A DNA stretch of 64,000 bases, from assembly GCA_027922465.2 (NCBI GenBank), contig BQMF02000604.1, forward strand, positions 1 to 64,000. The letters are read 5' to 3'. A program made the position numbers and the translations under genes. Below the pieces are notes generated by a model. The model had not been told where the DNA came from and searched no databases. It saw only the letters and a program-made list of their open reading frames with translations. Shown here piece after piece: positions 38,710-48,780 of this stretch; position 1 is the stretch's first letter; every line of letters begins with the position of its first letter. This DNA comes from Turritopsis dohrnii. Its lineage: Eukaryota; Cnidaria; Hydrozoa; Anthoathecata; Oceaniidae.

Positions 38710-39999
38710 ATGGCAGACATTGACATTGACCCCTTTGGAGAACATGGGATGACGACAGATGAAACAACCGATGAGACGTTTCCTCTCATACCAACTGGAG
38801 ACCGTACGGGTGCACAAATACATACATCAGGTGAACGAGAAACATCATTTGGAGGTCTCAGTCTGAATACTAGAGTTTTGAAAGAACTTGTTGAGGGGTT
38901 GTATGATAGATTATCTGAAAACTTCCAGTCAAAACCTGAGACGTTATATACCGATCAGTTTGAAATTAGAGATGGTGAATTATACTACAAAGACAGTAGC
39001 AAACCATTGACAAACAATGGAAGACTAAGGGCTACTGGTACTAAAGCTGAAATATTGGGCAAGAACAGGTTACGTAGTTTAGGGTATGATATACCTAAGA
39101 GCAAATTTTCAGCCAGACAGGCAGCTGTACTTAACAAAATAGCAGAAGAGCTTCCCTCGACATCTAAAATCACAACAGCAACCGATGTAGAGTTGGAAGA
39201 TATGTCTGGTGATGTGGTGAACAGTACGGAAGATTTAATTTCAATGCTTAGACAACAATCGGTCGATCATGAAACAACTCAGACCGGCGATCTATTTGAA
39301 TATCCTGTGCGTGAGCTGTTAGGATTGGATAAAGCGCTGAGAAACATACGAGGAGGTCTTCAGGAAGAGGTTGCAGAAAAGGTTCGAACAGAACAGCATA
39401 TCGATAAGGAGAAAAACAAGTTGGAAGAAATGGAAAATGATACAACATACACAGATGAACAACGAAAAGAGGTTGAAAAGAGAATGGAGGGATTAAGTGA
39501 AGAGTTGAAAGCTAGGAAAGAGAACATTAATATTCTCAAAGGCAAACTAAACAGTCAAGTTACGAGCATCAAAGAAACCATTGCTAAAGTCCTCGACAAA
39601 GATACCACATTAGGTGAAAGGATACGAACAGTATTCCGTGAACAAGGTATAACAATCGTTAGCGTTCTGACAGCGTTTGGTAAGGCTATCGGTGTCCTTG
39701 TGGAAGCTTTGTTACCGAGAGGGTCAGCAGCTGGAAGCTCTTCACAAAATCCTGACAAAGGCGGTGATAAAAAGGACGATGCAAAGGAATGGATAAAAAA
39801 TAAACTCAAAGCGTTAGCATCACTTCTAGGTAGATGGGCATCTAAAGCGGCAGAGGCTTCACCTGGAATAATTGGGTCTATCGTATCGTGGATATTGAAC
39901 AGAGCAAAAGAAGTTGTAGGTTGGTTAAGTCAAAATTTATGGGCTCTGATTGTAGGGGTTGAGGGGCTGATCTATACGTACTTTGTGACTAGACGGTAA
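38710..39999 (+). CDS. 429-residue protein with C-terminal hydrophobic segments (copy B)
   Basis: Intact. N-terminal 60 residues are acidic and disordered; about 60-130 contain DQFEIRDGELYYKDSSKPLT, which looks like a small beta domain; about 190-300 form a long coiled coil (KLEEMENDTTYTDEQRKEVE); the C-terminal 130 residues hold the hydrophobic ITIVSVLTAFGKAIGVLVEALL, an Ala/Leu-rich amphipathic helix (WIKNKLKALASLLGRWASKA) and two more hydrophobic segments. I recall this architecture as frequent in cnidarian Polinton-like elements. Function unknown; the layout of coiled coil plus membrane-active helices would suit a penetration or membrane-organising virion protein, which is inference. Copy A contains only its end. 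Confidence 0.7.
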   Translation: MADIDIDPFGEHGMTTDETTDETFPLIPTGDRTGAQIHTSGERETSFGGLSLNTRVLKELVEGLYDRLSENFQSKPETLYTDQFEIRDGELYYKDSSKPLTNNGRLRATGTKAEILGKNRLRSLGYDIPKSKFSARQAAVLNKIAEELPSTSKITTATDVELEDMSGDVVNSTEDLISMLRQQSVDHETTQTGDLFEYPVRELLGLDKALRNIRGGLQEEVAEKVRTEQHIDKEKNKLEEMENDTTYTDEQRKEVEKRMEGLSEELKARKENINILKGKLNSQVTSIKETIAKVLDKDTTLGERIRTVFREQGITIVSVLTAFGKAIGVLVEALLPRGSAAGSSSQNPDKGGDKKDDAKEWIKNKLKALASLLGRWASKAAEASPGIIGSIVSWILNRAKEVVGWLSQNLWALIVGVEGLIYTYFVTRR

Positions 40000-40049
40000 C
40001 CACCTGAAAGTGTATATGTTACATGTATCGTGTAACATAATTTTTGTTG

Positions 40050-40481
40050 ATGGTCTTCATCTTTCAAAATACCACACAATTCCACCAACACCGAGCATAC
40101 TCATAGCTATAAAAACCAATTCCCTTTCATGTTGATCATGACTCGGTGTATAAAAGTCGCTCAATACAGGCTCCCGTGGTAATGGTTCAAGATGATTATT
40201 AAACACCCTATTGTACCTCTCTTATTGCATCATTTAGCTCTACGAATTTAGGTCTCAGCCTTCTTTTCGAGCGCTAGTTGTTTATTGATGAAATCGATCC
40301 TTTCCTGTCGTTTTTGCTGCCATTCAATCTGTGCTTTTTGTAATTTTTCTATGGCTAAATCATGACGTTTTCTTTCCTTATCGATTCTGTCTTTGGATAA
40401 ACTTGAAAACAGATAGCTTGATCCTGTGAAAGCCAAAGCGTTAGCTAAAGCTCCACCTAACATCATTGCGATAGAAGCCAT
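40050..40481 (-). pseudogene. Copy B version of the 140-residue coiled-coil protein, frameshifted
   Basis: The N-terminal 77 codons (40248-40481) are nearly identical to copy A. An extra G near 40251 (GGTCTCAGCC against GTCTCAGCT) breaks the frame, and the C-terminal half with the membrane segment continues in another frame to about 40060. Confidence 0.8.
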
Positions 40482-40496
40482 ATTTAGATATTGATA

Positions 40497-40712
40497 TTTT
40501 CAGGCAAAATCTTTTGTTTGATTAAGTAATTCCTTTGTCACTTCACTAGAGGCGATAATGGCGACTAGTTTTGCCTGTATCTTCCAAGTCGAACTTTTGA
40601 ATTAAGGGAGGTGTCATTTTAATACCTTTTTTCCTAGCATAGAGTAGCCGATAGCGAAAACGCAGACGACTGATGCATGATATAGATCGTTGACGATACT
40701 TTTCTTGTCCAT
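40497..40712 (-). pseudogene. Copy B version of the 75-residue hydrophobic protein, broken
   Basis: It aligns with 853-1080 but has several 1-nt insertions and deletions (for example AAGTAATTCCTTTG and GTCATTTTAATACC), so no frame spans it. Confidence 0.75.
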
Positions 40713-40758
40713 GTTTGTTACATATATTGCGAGATTATATATAGCGTTATTTATCTTT

Positions 40759-41097
40759 TTATTCCATTTCATGTTTATTGATTTTCACCGGTATTTTAGA
40801 ATTTTGTGGAAGGGGGGTGGATGGTGACCCATGGGGTAATATTTGCTCTTTCTTTTTATACACAAAATAAGCAAATCCACCAACTAAACCGAGAGCTATT
40901 ATTCCACCTATGGTGTAGTTCATAGGTTGTTCATTTGGTTTGGTGAGAGAGTCCTCGGGCTTCTCCACTTCTTTTTGAGGTGACACTTGTTTCAATTCTT
41001 CTCGTTTTTTACGGTTGTATTCTGCCAACCTCTTACCCGCTTCAACCTTTTTAGGGTTCTTCGTTGTCACTTGAATGGGAGTCTGTTCTTCTGACAT
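40759..41097 (-). CDS. Single-pass membrane protein, 112 residues (copy B)
   Basis: Counterpart of 1108-1452: same TPIQVTTKNPKKVEAGK start region and membrane segment, two residues shorter just before the membrane helix (TIGG against TYGVGG). Open in both copies, overlapping the upstream gene by 47 nt. Function unknown. Confidence 0.7.
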   Translation of the reverse strand: MSEEQTPIQVTTKNPKKVEAGKRLAEYNRKKREELKQVSPQKEVEKPEDSLTKPNEQPMNYTIGGIIALGLVGGFAYFVYKKKEQILPHGSPSTPLPQNSKIPVKINKHEME

Positions 41098-41686
41098 TTT
41101 TATTATCTGCTGTATTTATATTATCATCAGATTTATTTAAATTTATTCCATTAAGGTAATGCCTCCCGGTAATAAGTCCAACACTGAGTGGTGCTAATAA
41201 TGAGCCGAATTTATAATATAAGTCACATGTAAATCTTTGAAGGGCAGAGTTTAAGAAGGGGTCAGTTTCCAGGTCATTGCTCAATGCATCTTGATTGTTT
41301 ATTTCTAATGTTGCACAAGCCCCCATAGAATAAATGCGTATGAGTGATTTCCCCAAGGATTTTACCATTTGACCTGATAGTTTACCCTCGTAGATACTAA
41401 AAAGTTTTTTTACCTCTTCATATTTGAGTTTGTTAATTTGCTCTTCCGTGTACATTTCCCCTAAGTATAGCTTGGTATTTCCAGTTAAGACACACTCGAG
41501 CAATTTTTGCTTTTTACCATCTGAAGGTGGTGGTGGGAATTCACCTGGAATATCGTAGCCGATTAAATTATCGATCGCTATTTCAGCCATTTTTATTAGG
41601 GAGAGGCATTTTTTTAATACAGAATAAAAACAAAATAGCGAGACCAGCAGTATGCTTAATAACATGAAGTTGACATATTCTATCAT
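41051..41686 (-). CDS. Membrane-anchored helical protein, 211 residues (copy B)
   Basis: Counterpart of 1397-2041 with many replacements and a few in-frame length changes (for example IGYDIPGEFPPPPSDG), yet open throughout. The hydrophobic N terminus and the SLLAPLSVGLITG patch are kept. No recognised domain. The kept frame over this degree of change argues for past selection. Confidence 0.65.
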   Translation of the reverse strand: MIEYVNFMLLSILLVSLFCFYSVLKKCLSLIKMAEIAIDNLIGYDIPGEFPPPPSDGKKQKLLECVLTGNTKLYLGEMYTEEQINKLKYEEVKKLFSIYEGKLSGQMVKSLGKSLIRIYSMGACATLEINNQDALSNDLETDPFLNSALQRFTCDLYYKFGSLLAPLSVGLITGRHYLNGINLNKSDDNINTADNKNVRRTDSHSSDNEEP

Positions 41687-41718
41687 TTTGTTGTGTTTGT
41701 TATAATTTTCTTATATTC

Positions 41719-41925
41719 TCTTATAATTTTGTTGTAATTTGCTGTACAAGAGTTTGCTATCTTCTTATAATTTTGTTGTAATTTGCTGTATAAGAGTTTC
41801 CTATCTTCTTATAGCTTTGTTGAAATTTGCTGTACAAGAGTTTGCTATCTTCTTATAATTTTGTTGTAATTTGCTGTATAAGAGTTTGCTATCTTCTTAT
41901 AGCTTTGTTGAAATTTGCTGTACAG
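41719..41925. repeat. 44-bp tandem repeat (5 copies), copy B
   Basis: The unit core GTTG(T/A)AATTTGCTGTA recurs at 41731, 41775, 41819, 41863 and 41907, an exact 44-bp period. Copy A has three units and, after them, the PPP1R15-like gene that is absent here (41926-42007 hold only a remnant of the shared 3' flank). Confidence 0.9.
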
Positions 41926-42007
41926 CACTGCTATAGCACTCTTATGACAGTCTTGCAAGACTTATACTTTTGTTACAAGAGTCATGTAACAAATAACGTC
42001 AACCTGA

Positions 42008-42613
42008 TCAGCAAATCACATACGTTTTTGGATGTTCCATTCTCATCTCTAGGCATGCGTGTTTCCCTCCTCTCAGTTTTTCTTTGACATCTTTCAATTC
42101 TTCTTGCGAATCAATGACATCATTCTCTTCATGAATAGTGGCTAGATCGTTTCTATCTTTTGGATACCACACATATAACATTTTAGCTTGCCGTCGTAAA
42201 TTTTTAGGTATAGCTGTGTATGACTGTGTAAGTAACCATAGCGAATGATTTCGATGCCGACCGCTAATTGCCAACTCGAGCAAAGGCTGTCTCTTTTTGT
42301 CTAATTTTTCATCAGCGATGATGTCGTCAATGAGGAATAAGGTTTTGTATTCAGCACAGAAAAGGTCCATTTTCTTAATCCATTCATACAAAGATCCTTC
42401 CGGTTCAATTAAAATCACATAGCTGTCATTCCAGAACCACTTCCGATCTCTGTAAGTCTAATTCCACCTCAAGGTGGGACATATAATCACGATGAAATCA
42501 AAGTGATCATAGTAATAGTTTTCTAATAATTTTACAACATGGGCAGTTTTACCGCACGATGTTGGTCCAACGAATAATGCTGTGTGAGGCTCTTTCATGT
42601 AAAGTGTGTCCAT
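42008..42613 (-). pseudogene. Packaging ATPase (copy B), one in-frame stop
   Basis: Counterpart of 2604-3209, same length (202 codons). A TAG near 42457-42459 replaces the CAG present in copy A (RWNQTYRDR), separating Walker A from Walker B (FLIDDI). The rest is close to copy A. The protein would be truncated and inactive. Confidence 0.85.
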
Positions 42614-42618
42614 TTTTA

Positions 42619-43938
42619 CTAATAGAATGCAGACATAAATTGACCGTTTTGTATGTTTAATTGAGCGTCCATTATTAGATATATATATGCGTTTAAGTTT
42701 CCTGCAGTTTCAGCGGTCTTTTCAATCTGTAAAGTGATGCCTTCACTCGCATTTTCAATCCTTCGACCGGTCCCATGCAAGACATTCTCATCAATTGTTC
42801 TGAAATCTAACCATAGACCATACTTTTTTGTCATGTAATCAGAGACTTTTACATCATGTAATCCTAAGCGCTTTCGGTTTTCGCCGACGCTATTATCTTT
42901 TGGTTTTCCTTCAGCAAAATACTTGCAAATCTCATTGTATTGTTCAAATGACTGCATCCCTTGAGCAAAAAGTTGGTTAGGCTTACCCTCAACGATGAAA
43001 GATACCTTTTTGATCTTTGGATTGTAGAATTTACCGGTATCTCGTTTGTAGGATTCTTCTTCTTCTTCAAACAGAACTAAGATACCCTTCAAAGATTTGG
43101 CAGGTGTGTTGAATGACCAATTCCACGTTGTGTCTGACTTGTTTACTCTAATTTGCCTGTGCCGCAAAATCCTATCATAGAGCAAAGCCATGTTTTGGTA
43201 TTCTGAAGCGATTTGTCTACCCAAAGCTGATTGTGTCACAATCTCATATTCAAGTGAGATGTTAGATATTTTGTATTTACCGTCTGGGGTTTTTCTTTGA
43301 CCTGCGGCAGAAGTTGGGGGGTCAGAATAAACAACTCGGTTATAGTAGTTAAATGTGATCTCGTAGCATAACCTATTCCCTAATCCGGCTTGATAATACG
43401 GGATAGTACTATCTAGCATTTCAAAATCGAGTGGAATGACAAACTTGCTTTTATAGGTGTCAGCAATGGCTTTGTCTACTGCATCAGTGGTGTCTTTATC
43501 AGAAGCACCAATCCTTAATTTCATACAATTATCTGTACACCCATCGTCGATGATGATACCCTGTCTTATCGAGTTTCTCTTTTCAAACTTGGTTAACCAT
43601 AAATCTCTGTAACACCCAAAAATATCAAAGTCATCGATGCTCAATATCTCGTTACCTTCGAACTTGACAGCCAACTTTTTAACGATGGCTCTCCCAATGT
43701 TACTGACCAATTTTCTTTTTGAGTCAGCTTTCGACTCGAGTTCAATATCAAAACTTAGATTAGCTGTTCCTGGAATAATAACATCATCGCTTCCTAAATT
43801 TGGAAACCTAACCAATAATAACTGATTTTGATCAATCTCACTTGGATTGTGTGTGACAATTACTTTTTGACGAGAACCTTTTACACCGCGGGCAGTTCTA
43901 AGTGAACGTTCTGGATTTAACCTCTTTCCATACTCCAT
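42619..43938 (-). CDS. Probable major capsid protein (copy B, intact)
   Basis: 439 residues, complete; this copy shows that the stop in copy A is a mutation. Beta-rich sequence with MEYGKRLNPERSLRTARG at the start, IPGTANLSFDIELESKAD, and a C terminus ending LIMDAQLNIQNGQFMSAF. It lies 5 nt from the ATPase and 43 nt from the penton-like gene. Capsid assignment is from family memory and gene position; no experimental data are known to me. The most variable region between copies is around 150-225, which may be a surface loop area. Confidence 0.65.
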   Translation of the reverse strand: MEYGKRLNPERSLRTARGVKGSRQKVIVTHNPSEIDQNQLLLVRFPNLGSDDVIIPGTANLSFDIELESKADSKRKLVSNIGRAIVKKLAVKFEGNEILSIDDFDIFGCYRDLWLTKFEKRNSIRQGIIIDDGCTDNCMKLRIGASDKDTTDAVDKAIADTYKSKFVIPLDFEMLDSTIPYYQAGLGNRLCYEITFNYYNRVVYSDPPTSAAGQRKTPDGKYKISNISLEYEIVTQSALGRQIASEYQNMALLYDRILRHRQIRVNKSDTTWNWSFNTPAKSLKGILVLFEEEEESYKRDTGKFYNPKIKKVSFIVEGKPNQLFAQGMQSFEQYNEICKYFAEGKPKDNSVGENRKRLGLHDVKVSDYMTKKYGLWLDFRTIDENVLHGTGRRIENASEGITLQIEKTAETAGNLNAYIYLIMDAQLNIQNGQFMSAFY

Positions 43939-43981
43939 TATTAATTATGATACATAATTAATTATTACTTTTTATCTCGGT

Positions 43982-44530
43982 TTAGCGGATGTGCAAAACA
44001 ACGGTTCTTCCTAGGTCTTCTTTTAGCATATTGCCATGCTGATCTGTGATTTTCAACGTGAGAGACTGAAATACACCATTTTTTAATTTTTTGTACTGAG
44101 GGTTTTTAGGCTCAACATGTGTGAAGTCACTGTATTTTGCGATGTGATAGGTTAGTAAAATATCACTTAGCTTTCCATCCTCAAGATTTTGAGTGTTGTC
44201 AAGTTCAGAGAGATGCAAATTCATTTTAGTTATTTTAGCTAATGTATTGGTCTTGATTACTTGAGGTTTTTTGTCTAATGCGGTAAGTTCTACATTACCA
44301 GCTAAAAAGGCATTCAATTCTCTGCTAGTGTATTTTCCTTGAGGTAGCAACTTTTCAGCTTTTCCCTCACCAGCAGACAGAGACAGTTTTAGGGGAGCGG
44401 TTATTTCATACGTTACATTGTCTGCAAACATCTCAAGCAATGCAATTTCTTTTGAGCCATCTATATTTTGAATGGGATAAGATAGATATATGGTCTTTTC
44501 TCCTTTTGCGACATTTACTGTGATATACAT
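43982..44530 (-). CDS. Probable penton / minor capsid protein (copy B)
   Basis: 182 residues, intact, counterpart of 4576-5136. It keeps the C-terminal strand pattern SLTLKITDQHGNMLKEDLG then RTVVLHIR, which resembles the recognised Polinton penton in this window. It differs from copy A mostly in the first 90 residues (APLKLSLSAGEGKAEKLLPQ), which could be the exposed part. Confidence 0.55.
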   Translation of the reverse strand: MYITVNVAKGEKTIYLSYPIQNIDGSKEIALLEMFADNVTYEITAPLKLSLSAGEGKAEKLLPQGKYTSRELNAFLAGNVELTALDKKPQVIKTNTLAKITKMNLHLSELDNTQNLEDGKLSDILLTYHIAKYSDFTHVEPKNPQYKKLKNGVFQSLTLKITDQHGNMLKEDLGRTVVLHIR

Positions 44531-44568
44531 TTCTTGTATTAGAGAATAGAGGATTATATTTTTAAATA

Positions 44569-45726
44569 ATGGAGAACATTTTTAAATATGCTCCCAATGC
44601 GCTTTATAAGCCAAATGGAGGACAATACCTTCAGATATTGAATTCTAAAGATTTATACAAACAAACAATTATTGTCTCTGAAAATGGTTCTTTTCCTGCG
44701 AGCTTTCCCAACATTTTTACTAATTACGAAATGGATGAAAATGAACAACGCATGAAAATTTGGCAGGAACAACCGTTTAAATTATGGCAAACCCAACTCA
44801 ATTTTGTCACTTGGTGTGCTTCAAGTGCTTGTGGAGTTAGTTCTGAACATCTGAAAGAAGGTCGCTCTACTCCTATGATTAGATCAGTATATCGTTTTCA
44901 CGTTTATTATCACATTAGACGAATCATTAAGCGCTTGCAGACACCTCTACCTTTTGAAGATAGTTTCAACCAATACGATAATCCTTATAACAAAGAAGAG
45001 TTTTTAAAAATCTGTAGTGAATATGGTGTCGATTCTGATCCTAAAAAATACAAAGGGCAATATTTTTACAGATCGTATCAAAAAAGACGTAGAAACTATC
45101 CAACGCCAGGTCTGAGTTATTTCACAGATGACTCCATGACACGATGGATTATAGAAAAATCTAAAGGCTTTACAAAAACAGGTCTTGTAAAAATTTCAGA
45201 GAGTGTTAGAGCATATGCTTATCTTGTTCTTAGTTCGCAAGCCTCAGCTCGTTCTTCTATCTTAGGTAATAATTCAAGCTGTTTGACAGCTCAAAGAGTT
45301 TTTACGAACAACTTTGAAGACATTGTTAACCGCAGAGTTGATATTGAAGATGACATTAAATGTTATCAGGATACTTTAAATTACGCTTCAAGCAAAGTTG
45401 ATTATTCAGTTGGACAATGTATTTACATGTTACCTAGTGACATGAATCTAAACATCAAGTCGGGGGTGTCTGGTTACAATAACAAAATTCTCATATCTAA
45501 TGAGAACTTGAGCCTCGGAAGAAATAAAATGATTAATGTTATGCAAGAGCATCATATTTCAAACAAGGTGCCTAGCTCCCCAACACAAACAAAAAATAAA
45601 AGTTCACAAAAGGTAGTTCACCCAAGAGTGAGTCAAACAAATTCACTCCCATCTCACGAAGAAGAAAAAATTGCTTTGAATTTAGTGATAACAACGGCAT
45701 TTAGCATATGGTATATATTTCGTTGA
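44569..45726 (+). CDS. Conserved Polinton-like structural-module protein (copy B)
   Basis: 385 residues, intact, counterpart of 5175-6323. The first 250 residues are nearly identical to copy A; the polar linker before the C-terminal membrane segment (ALNLVITTAFSIWYIF) has changed most and gained a PSSPTQ insertion. Function unknown. Two intact copies make it a good candidate for a required virion component. Confidence 0.65.
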   Translation: MENIFKYAPNALYKPNGGQYLQILNSKDLYKQTIIVSENGSFPASFPNIFTNYEMDENEQRMKIWQEQPFKLWQTQLNFVTWCASSACGVSSEHLKEGRSTPMIRSVYRFHVYYHIRRIIKRLQTPLPFEDSFNQYDNPYNKEEFLKICSEYGVDSDPKKYKGQYFYRSYQKRRRNYPTPGLSYFTDDSMTRWIIEKSKGFTKTGLVKISESVRAYAYLVLSSQASARSSILGNNSSCLTAQRVFTNNFEDIVNRRVDIEDDIKCYQDTLNYASSKVDYSVGQCIYMLPSDMNLNIKSGVSGYNNKILISNENLSLGRNKMINVMQEHHISNKVPSSPTQTKNKSSQKVVHPRVSQTNSLPSHEEEKIALNLVITTAFSIWYIFR

Positions 45727-45973
45727 TCAGCGCGTGTAGTGTGCAATTATAGTCGGCATTGCAGATACATGCTGACACTTCTAAGCCCTGACGTTTTGCT
45801 GAATTTGGATCGAAATGACGGTAACCTGAATGTCTCAATGGACCAGAGAAACCTGACAGTGATAAATCACCCAGACGCATTGCTAAACATTTCGCGATAT
45901 ATTCAACTCAACTGCGGGGAAGTGCGCACTCATGCAAGTTTCACAACCAGAACATGAGAGATCTACAACCGCC

Positions 45974-45989
45974 GAAGTATATATACTTC
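45974..45989. repeat. Perfect hairpin GAAGTATATATACTTC (copy B)
   Basis: 16-nt perfect palindrome, counterpart of 6570-6589, 7 nt from the tRNA-like sequence. Confidence 0.75.
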
Positions 45990-45996
45990 CTCTCAG

Positions 45997-46072
45997 ACGA
46001 ACTGCGTGGGGTTCGAACACACGACCTTGCTGTTGCAAGTTAGCGTTCTTATCCACTAGACTACGCTGATCT
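45997..46072 (-). tRNA. tRNA-like sequence inside right terminus (copy B)
   Basis: Counterpart of 6597-6672. The A-box-like TAGTCTAGTGGATAAGAACG and the B box GTTCGAACC are unchanged between copies. The anticodon region differs (CTTGCAACAGCAAG here, CTTGTAACAGCAAG in copy A). The acceptor strands do not pair. Likely a captured and decayed tRNA or a tRNA-mimicking element. Confidence 0.45.
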
Positions 46073-46436
46073 GTGTGTTATGAGTATTGTTAGCTCATTT
46101 ATGTTATAAAATGAAACTGCTACAAACTGCTTTTTACTACAATTGGGATTTCCCTTGGACATTTTTATGAGATTTAATTGTTTACATTTCTGAGTAGTTT
46201 GTGGTTATAATAATAATATTAGGGAAAACCCCTAATATTTAAAAACTGCTTACGTGTTGTTATTTGAGAATTTTGTTATGTAATCAAAAAATGCTATGTA
46301 ATCAAAATAAAAGCTGTTTTGAACACACGTTAATACTTTATGTTTAGCGAAAATAATTGATAGGGATTCACGTTTATAATTAGAAGGGAAATCTAGAGAT
46401 ACAATTTTGGGCCAATATCGGCACTTTCCTATCTCT
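46067..46436. repeat. Right terminal inverted repeat of copy B
   Basis: Inverse of 31614-31976. It includes the near-palindromic AATATTAGGGAAAACCCCTAATATT and ends GGCACTTTCCTATCTCT. Confidence 0.9.
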
Positions 46437-46441
46437 TATAC

Positions 46442-48700
46442 TGAAAATGTCTGGCAACTAAGACTATTCAGTAACTTGCACCTTTCTTGGTAAGTAATGG
46501 CATTGACTTCTTCATCTGAAAGATTTTGTCCTTTCAATTTGCAAATAATGGAGACAAGTTCATTCCATCTTAAATCTGCACAAGATAAAGTTAAAAACAA
46601 TGTAGGAGGTCCTAACTGTTTAACCATCGCCAACACTTCTTGCAAAAACCTTTTCCAATATGCTGGAGTGCCTTTAACTGAATTCATAAAATGAAAAGCT
46701 TTATCATCAGCAATTAACTGCCGCACTGTTTCCTTGAAATTTTGGCTAAGCATACCTGCTGTTAAGTTGTCTGAATTTACTTTTTTCATAGCATAATTAA
46801 TTTGATTACTGAAATGGATTTGCTGCAACACTGAATTAGCAAAGAATATGTAATCAGTATCAGAAGCAAATTGCTGGGAATAGTTTAATAAGCGCTGATT
46901 GAAGTATTTTGAGACACTCAATGGTATATTTCTATCAATTTTATAACCAAATTGTCCTGTTGGAAAAAGATGAGGGTGAGCAAGCTCCTCACAATAATTA
47001 TCATTTAAAATTGGTTGTAGGGATATTCCTTCACCTGGAGCTAAATTTAAAATTTCATTGTCAATATCTTCACCAGTAGGATTAGGCGACATCAAAGTCG
47101 TCTCATCAGCTGACAAGCGATAATAATCTAATGGGTTTGCTGCAGTTTCTAATTCATCATCTGAATCATGCAGTGATTTGGATTCTTCATAATCAGAATT
47201 ACTTTCTAACATAATGGAAATAGGTTCACTTATGTCTTTTAACAAACAATCAATTGTGTGTAATGGCTTACCAAGAATTTTTGTATCACCTGCATTTAAA
47301 TTCACAAGATTATTAGGAATACTATCAGTATCTACTTCTATATCTTGATACAAATGATTATTAGCTTTCAAATAATGTAATATCCTACTGATAAATTCAG
47401 GCCGAACACCTTCAAAGTAAACATGTCCCCTATACTCTAATTTTCGCTTAAGCTTTATGAGGATAATTCCATTGCTATCTGGCTGACGAGGTAAAATATT
47501 TGCCATATCAATGTTGTCTATAGGGACATTACAAAGAGCTCCTTTTAATTTAGGTGACTGACCTTTAGGCATTATTGTTACTTTTTTGAAAATGATACGC
47601 TTTGCTATAAGAACCCTTTCTAAACGACGAATATCCCTAAATTCTTTGGGAAGCTGAAAAATCTGGAGCTTATTTGACACAGATTGGCATGGCATTTTCC
47701 CTTTTTTTAACTTTTTGTTACAAGTAATGCATATATAATATAAGCCATCATATGAATGCACTATATTGCAGTATTTTTCAATTGGGTAGTTATAGTTTGC
47801 AGCAAAAAAATTTTTAATAGAATGTCGATAAAGGCACCTGTTGCAACATACACAAATGTAAAATGGGCCCTCTTGGATATGAATTTTATATTTCTTGTCC
47901 CTACTCAAGTTTTTGCTTTGTTGCACTTTCTTTTTTTCATTGTTATTCTTTTTTCTGTTCTGGTGTTTTTGTTTATTTTTCTTTTCATATTTTTCTTTCC
48001 TTTTTAATTTAGAGTCATTGGAATGATCATTATACAAAATTCTTCGTTTTGAATTCTTGAAGGATGTAGAAACATCTAATCTCAGTTCATGAGTGACAAA
48101 CATATTGATAAATTGCAATTGAAAATATGTTCTTTTTTTACTTTGATATTCTAAATATACAACTTGAATATAAGCTTCGAGTTCAGCCATGTCCTTAAAT
48201 TTCAATAAAACTGATTTACCATCTGGAACTGATAAACCTCTTTCATCTCTGCTGTGGGAATCAAAAAGGAAACACCAGTCTGCAGACTGAGATTGAAATA
48301 TTGCCATTGTATAACCATTTATGAATAAAAGACATGGTTTTTTATGGAGAGTTTCATTAAAAACAATTCTTAAAAATGGGAAATTAGGCAATAAGTTTGC
48401 TTCTCCAGTACAAAGTTCTAAGTAATTTACATCAATGAGTGAATTATTTACATCAATAGTATTTGGAAGGTCATCTACACACAGAAAAGATTCCGTGTTT
48501 AGAGACTTATATAGCTTATCACTTTCCAGTAAAATGTTATATAAATCAAATTTTGTCCAATTGTAAATTTTTTTAATATTCGACCAAAATATTGAATATA
48601 AAGAGATACAAGAACATTGTCGGCCAGCAGTTTCACCAAAAATGGAACTTCCTTGGTTAAAAGTACCTGATACAGACTTCAAAACTTCATATGATGGCAT
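46442..48700 (-). pseudogene. Helentron-1 N-terminal domains: cysteine-protease-like, zinc, Helitron N domain
   Basis: 753 codons, open to the insertion site. About 1-200: GETAGRQCSCISLYS (candidate catalytic Cys) and WCFLFDSHSRDERGL (candidate Asp-Ser-His), the C-then-DxH layout of C76/herpes-tegument-type ubiquitin-specific proteases. About 225-265: Lys-rich low complexity (KRKEKYEKKNKQKHQNRKKN). About 275-400: zinc-like region (YICVCCNRCLYR ... YICITCNKKLKKG). About 600-745: Helitron-like N domain (FPTGQFGYKI, FNQRLLNYSQQFASDTDYIF, LFLTLSCADLRWNEL). A 1-nt insertion shifts the frame just before the insertion point (near 46460), so Helentron-1 was or became broken there. Protease assignment is inference. 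Confidence 0.75.
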
Positions 48701-48780
48701 TTTCTATGTTGCACAGTAGAAACTGTAAAATTTTGGAAGCTAACAATTTTATTCACTAGTTTTGTGTCCTTTCTCTTGTT

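Larger units (their letters stand above)
31614..46436. mobile_element. Polinton-like element, copy B (complete, 14.8 kb)
   Basis: Both ends are present: AGAGATAGGAAAGTGCCGAT at 31614 and its inverse at 46436, with terminal repeats of about 363 and 370 bp. TATAC flanks both sides (31609-31613 and 46437-46441). Removing the element and one TATAC restores the Helentron Rep coding frame across the junction (HFQYRVESFF), so a 5-bp duplication is well supported; classical Polintons usually make 6 bp. It encodes PolB, integrase, packaging ATPase, capsid and penton-like proteins, but I found no adenain-type protease and no chromodomain. Several genes carry single lesions, so it is probably inactive. 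Confidence 0.92.
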
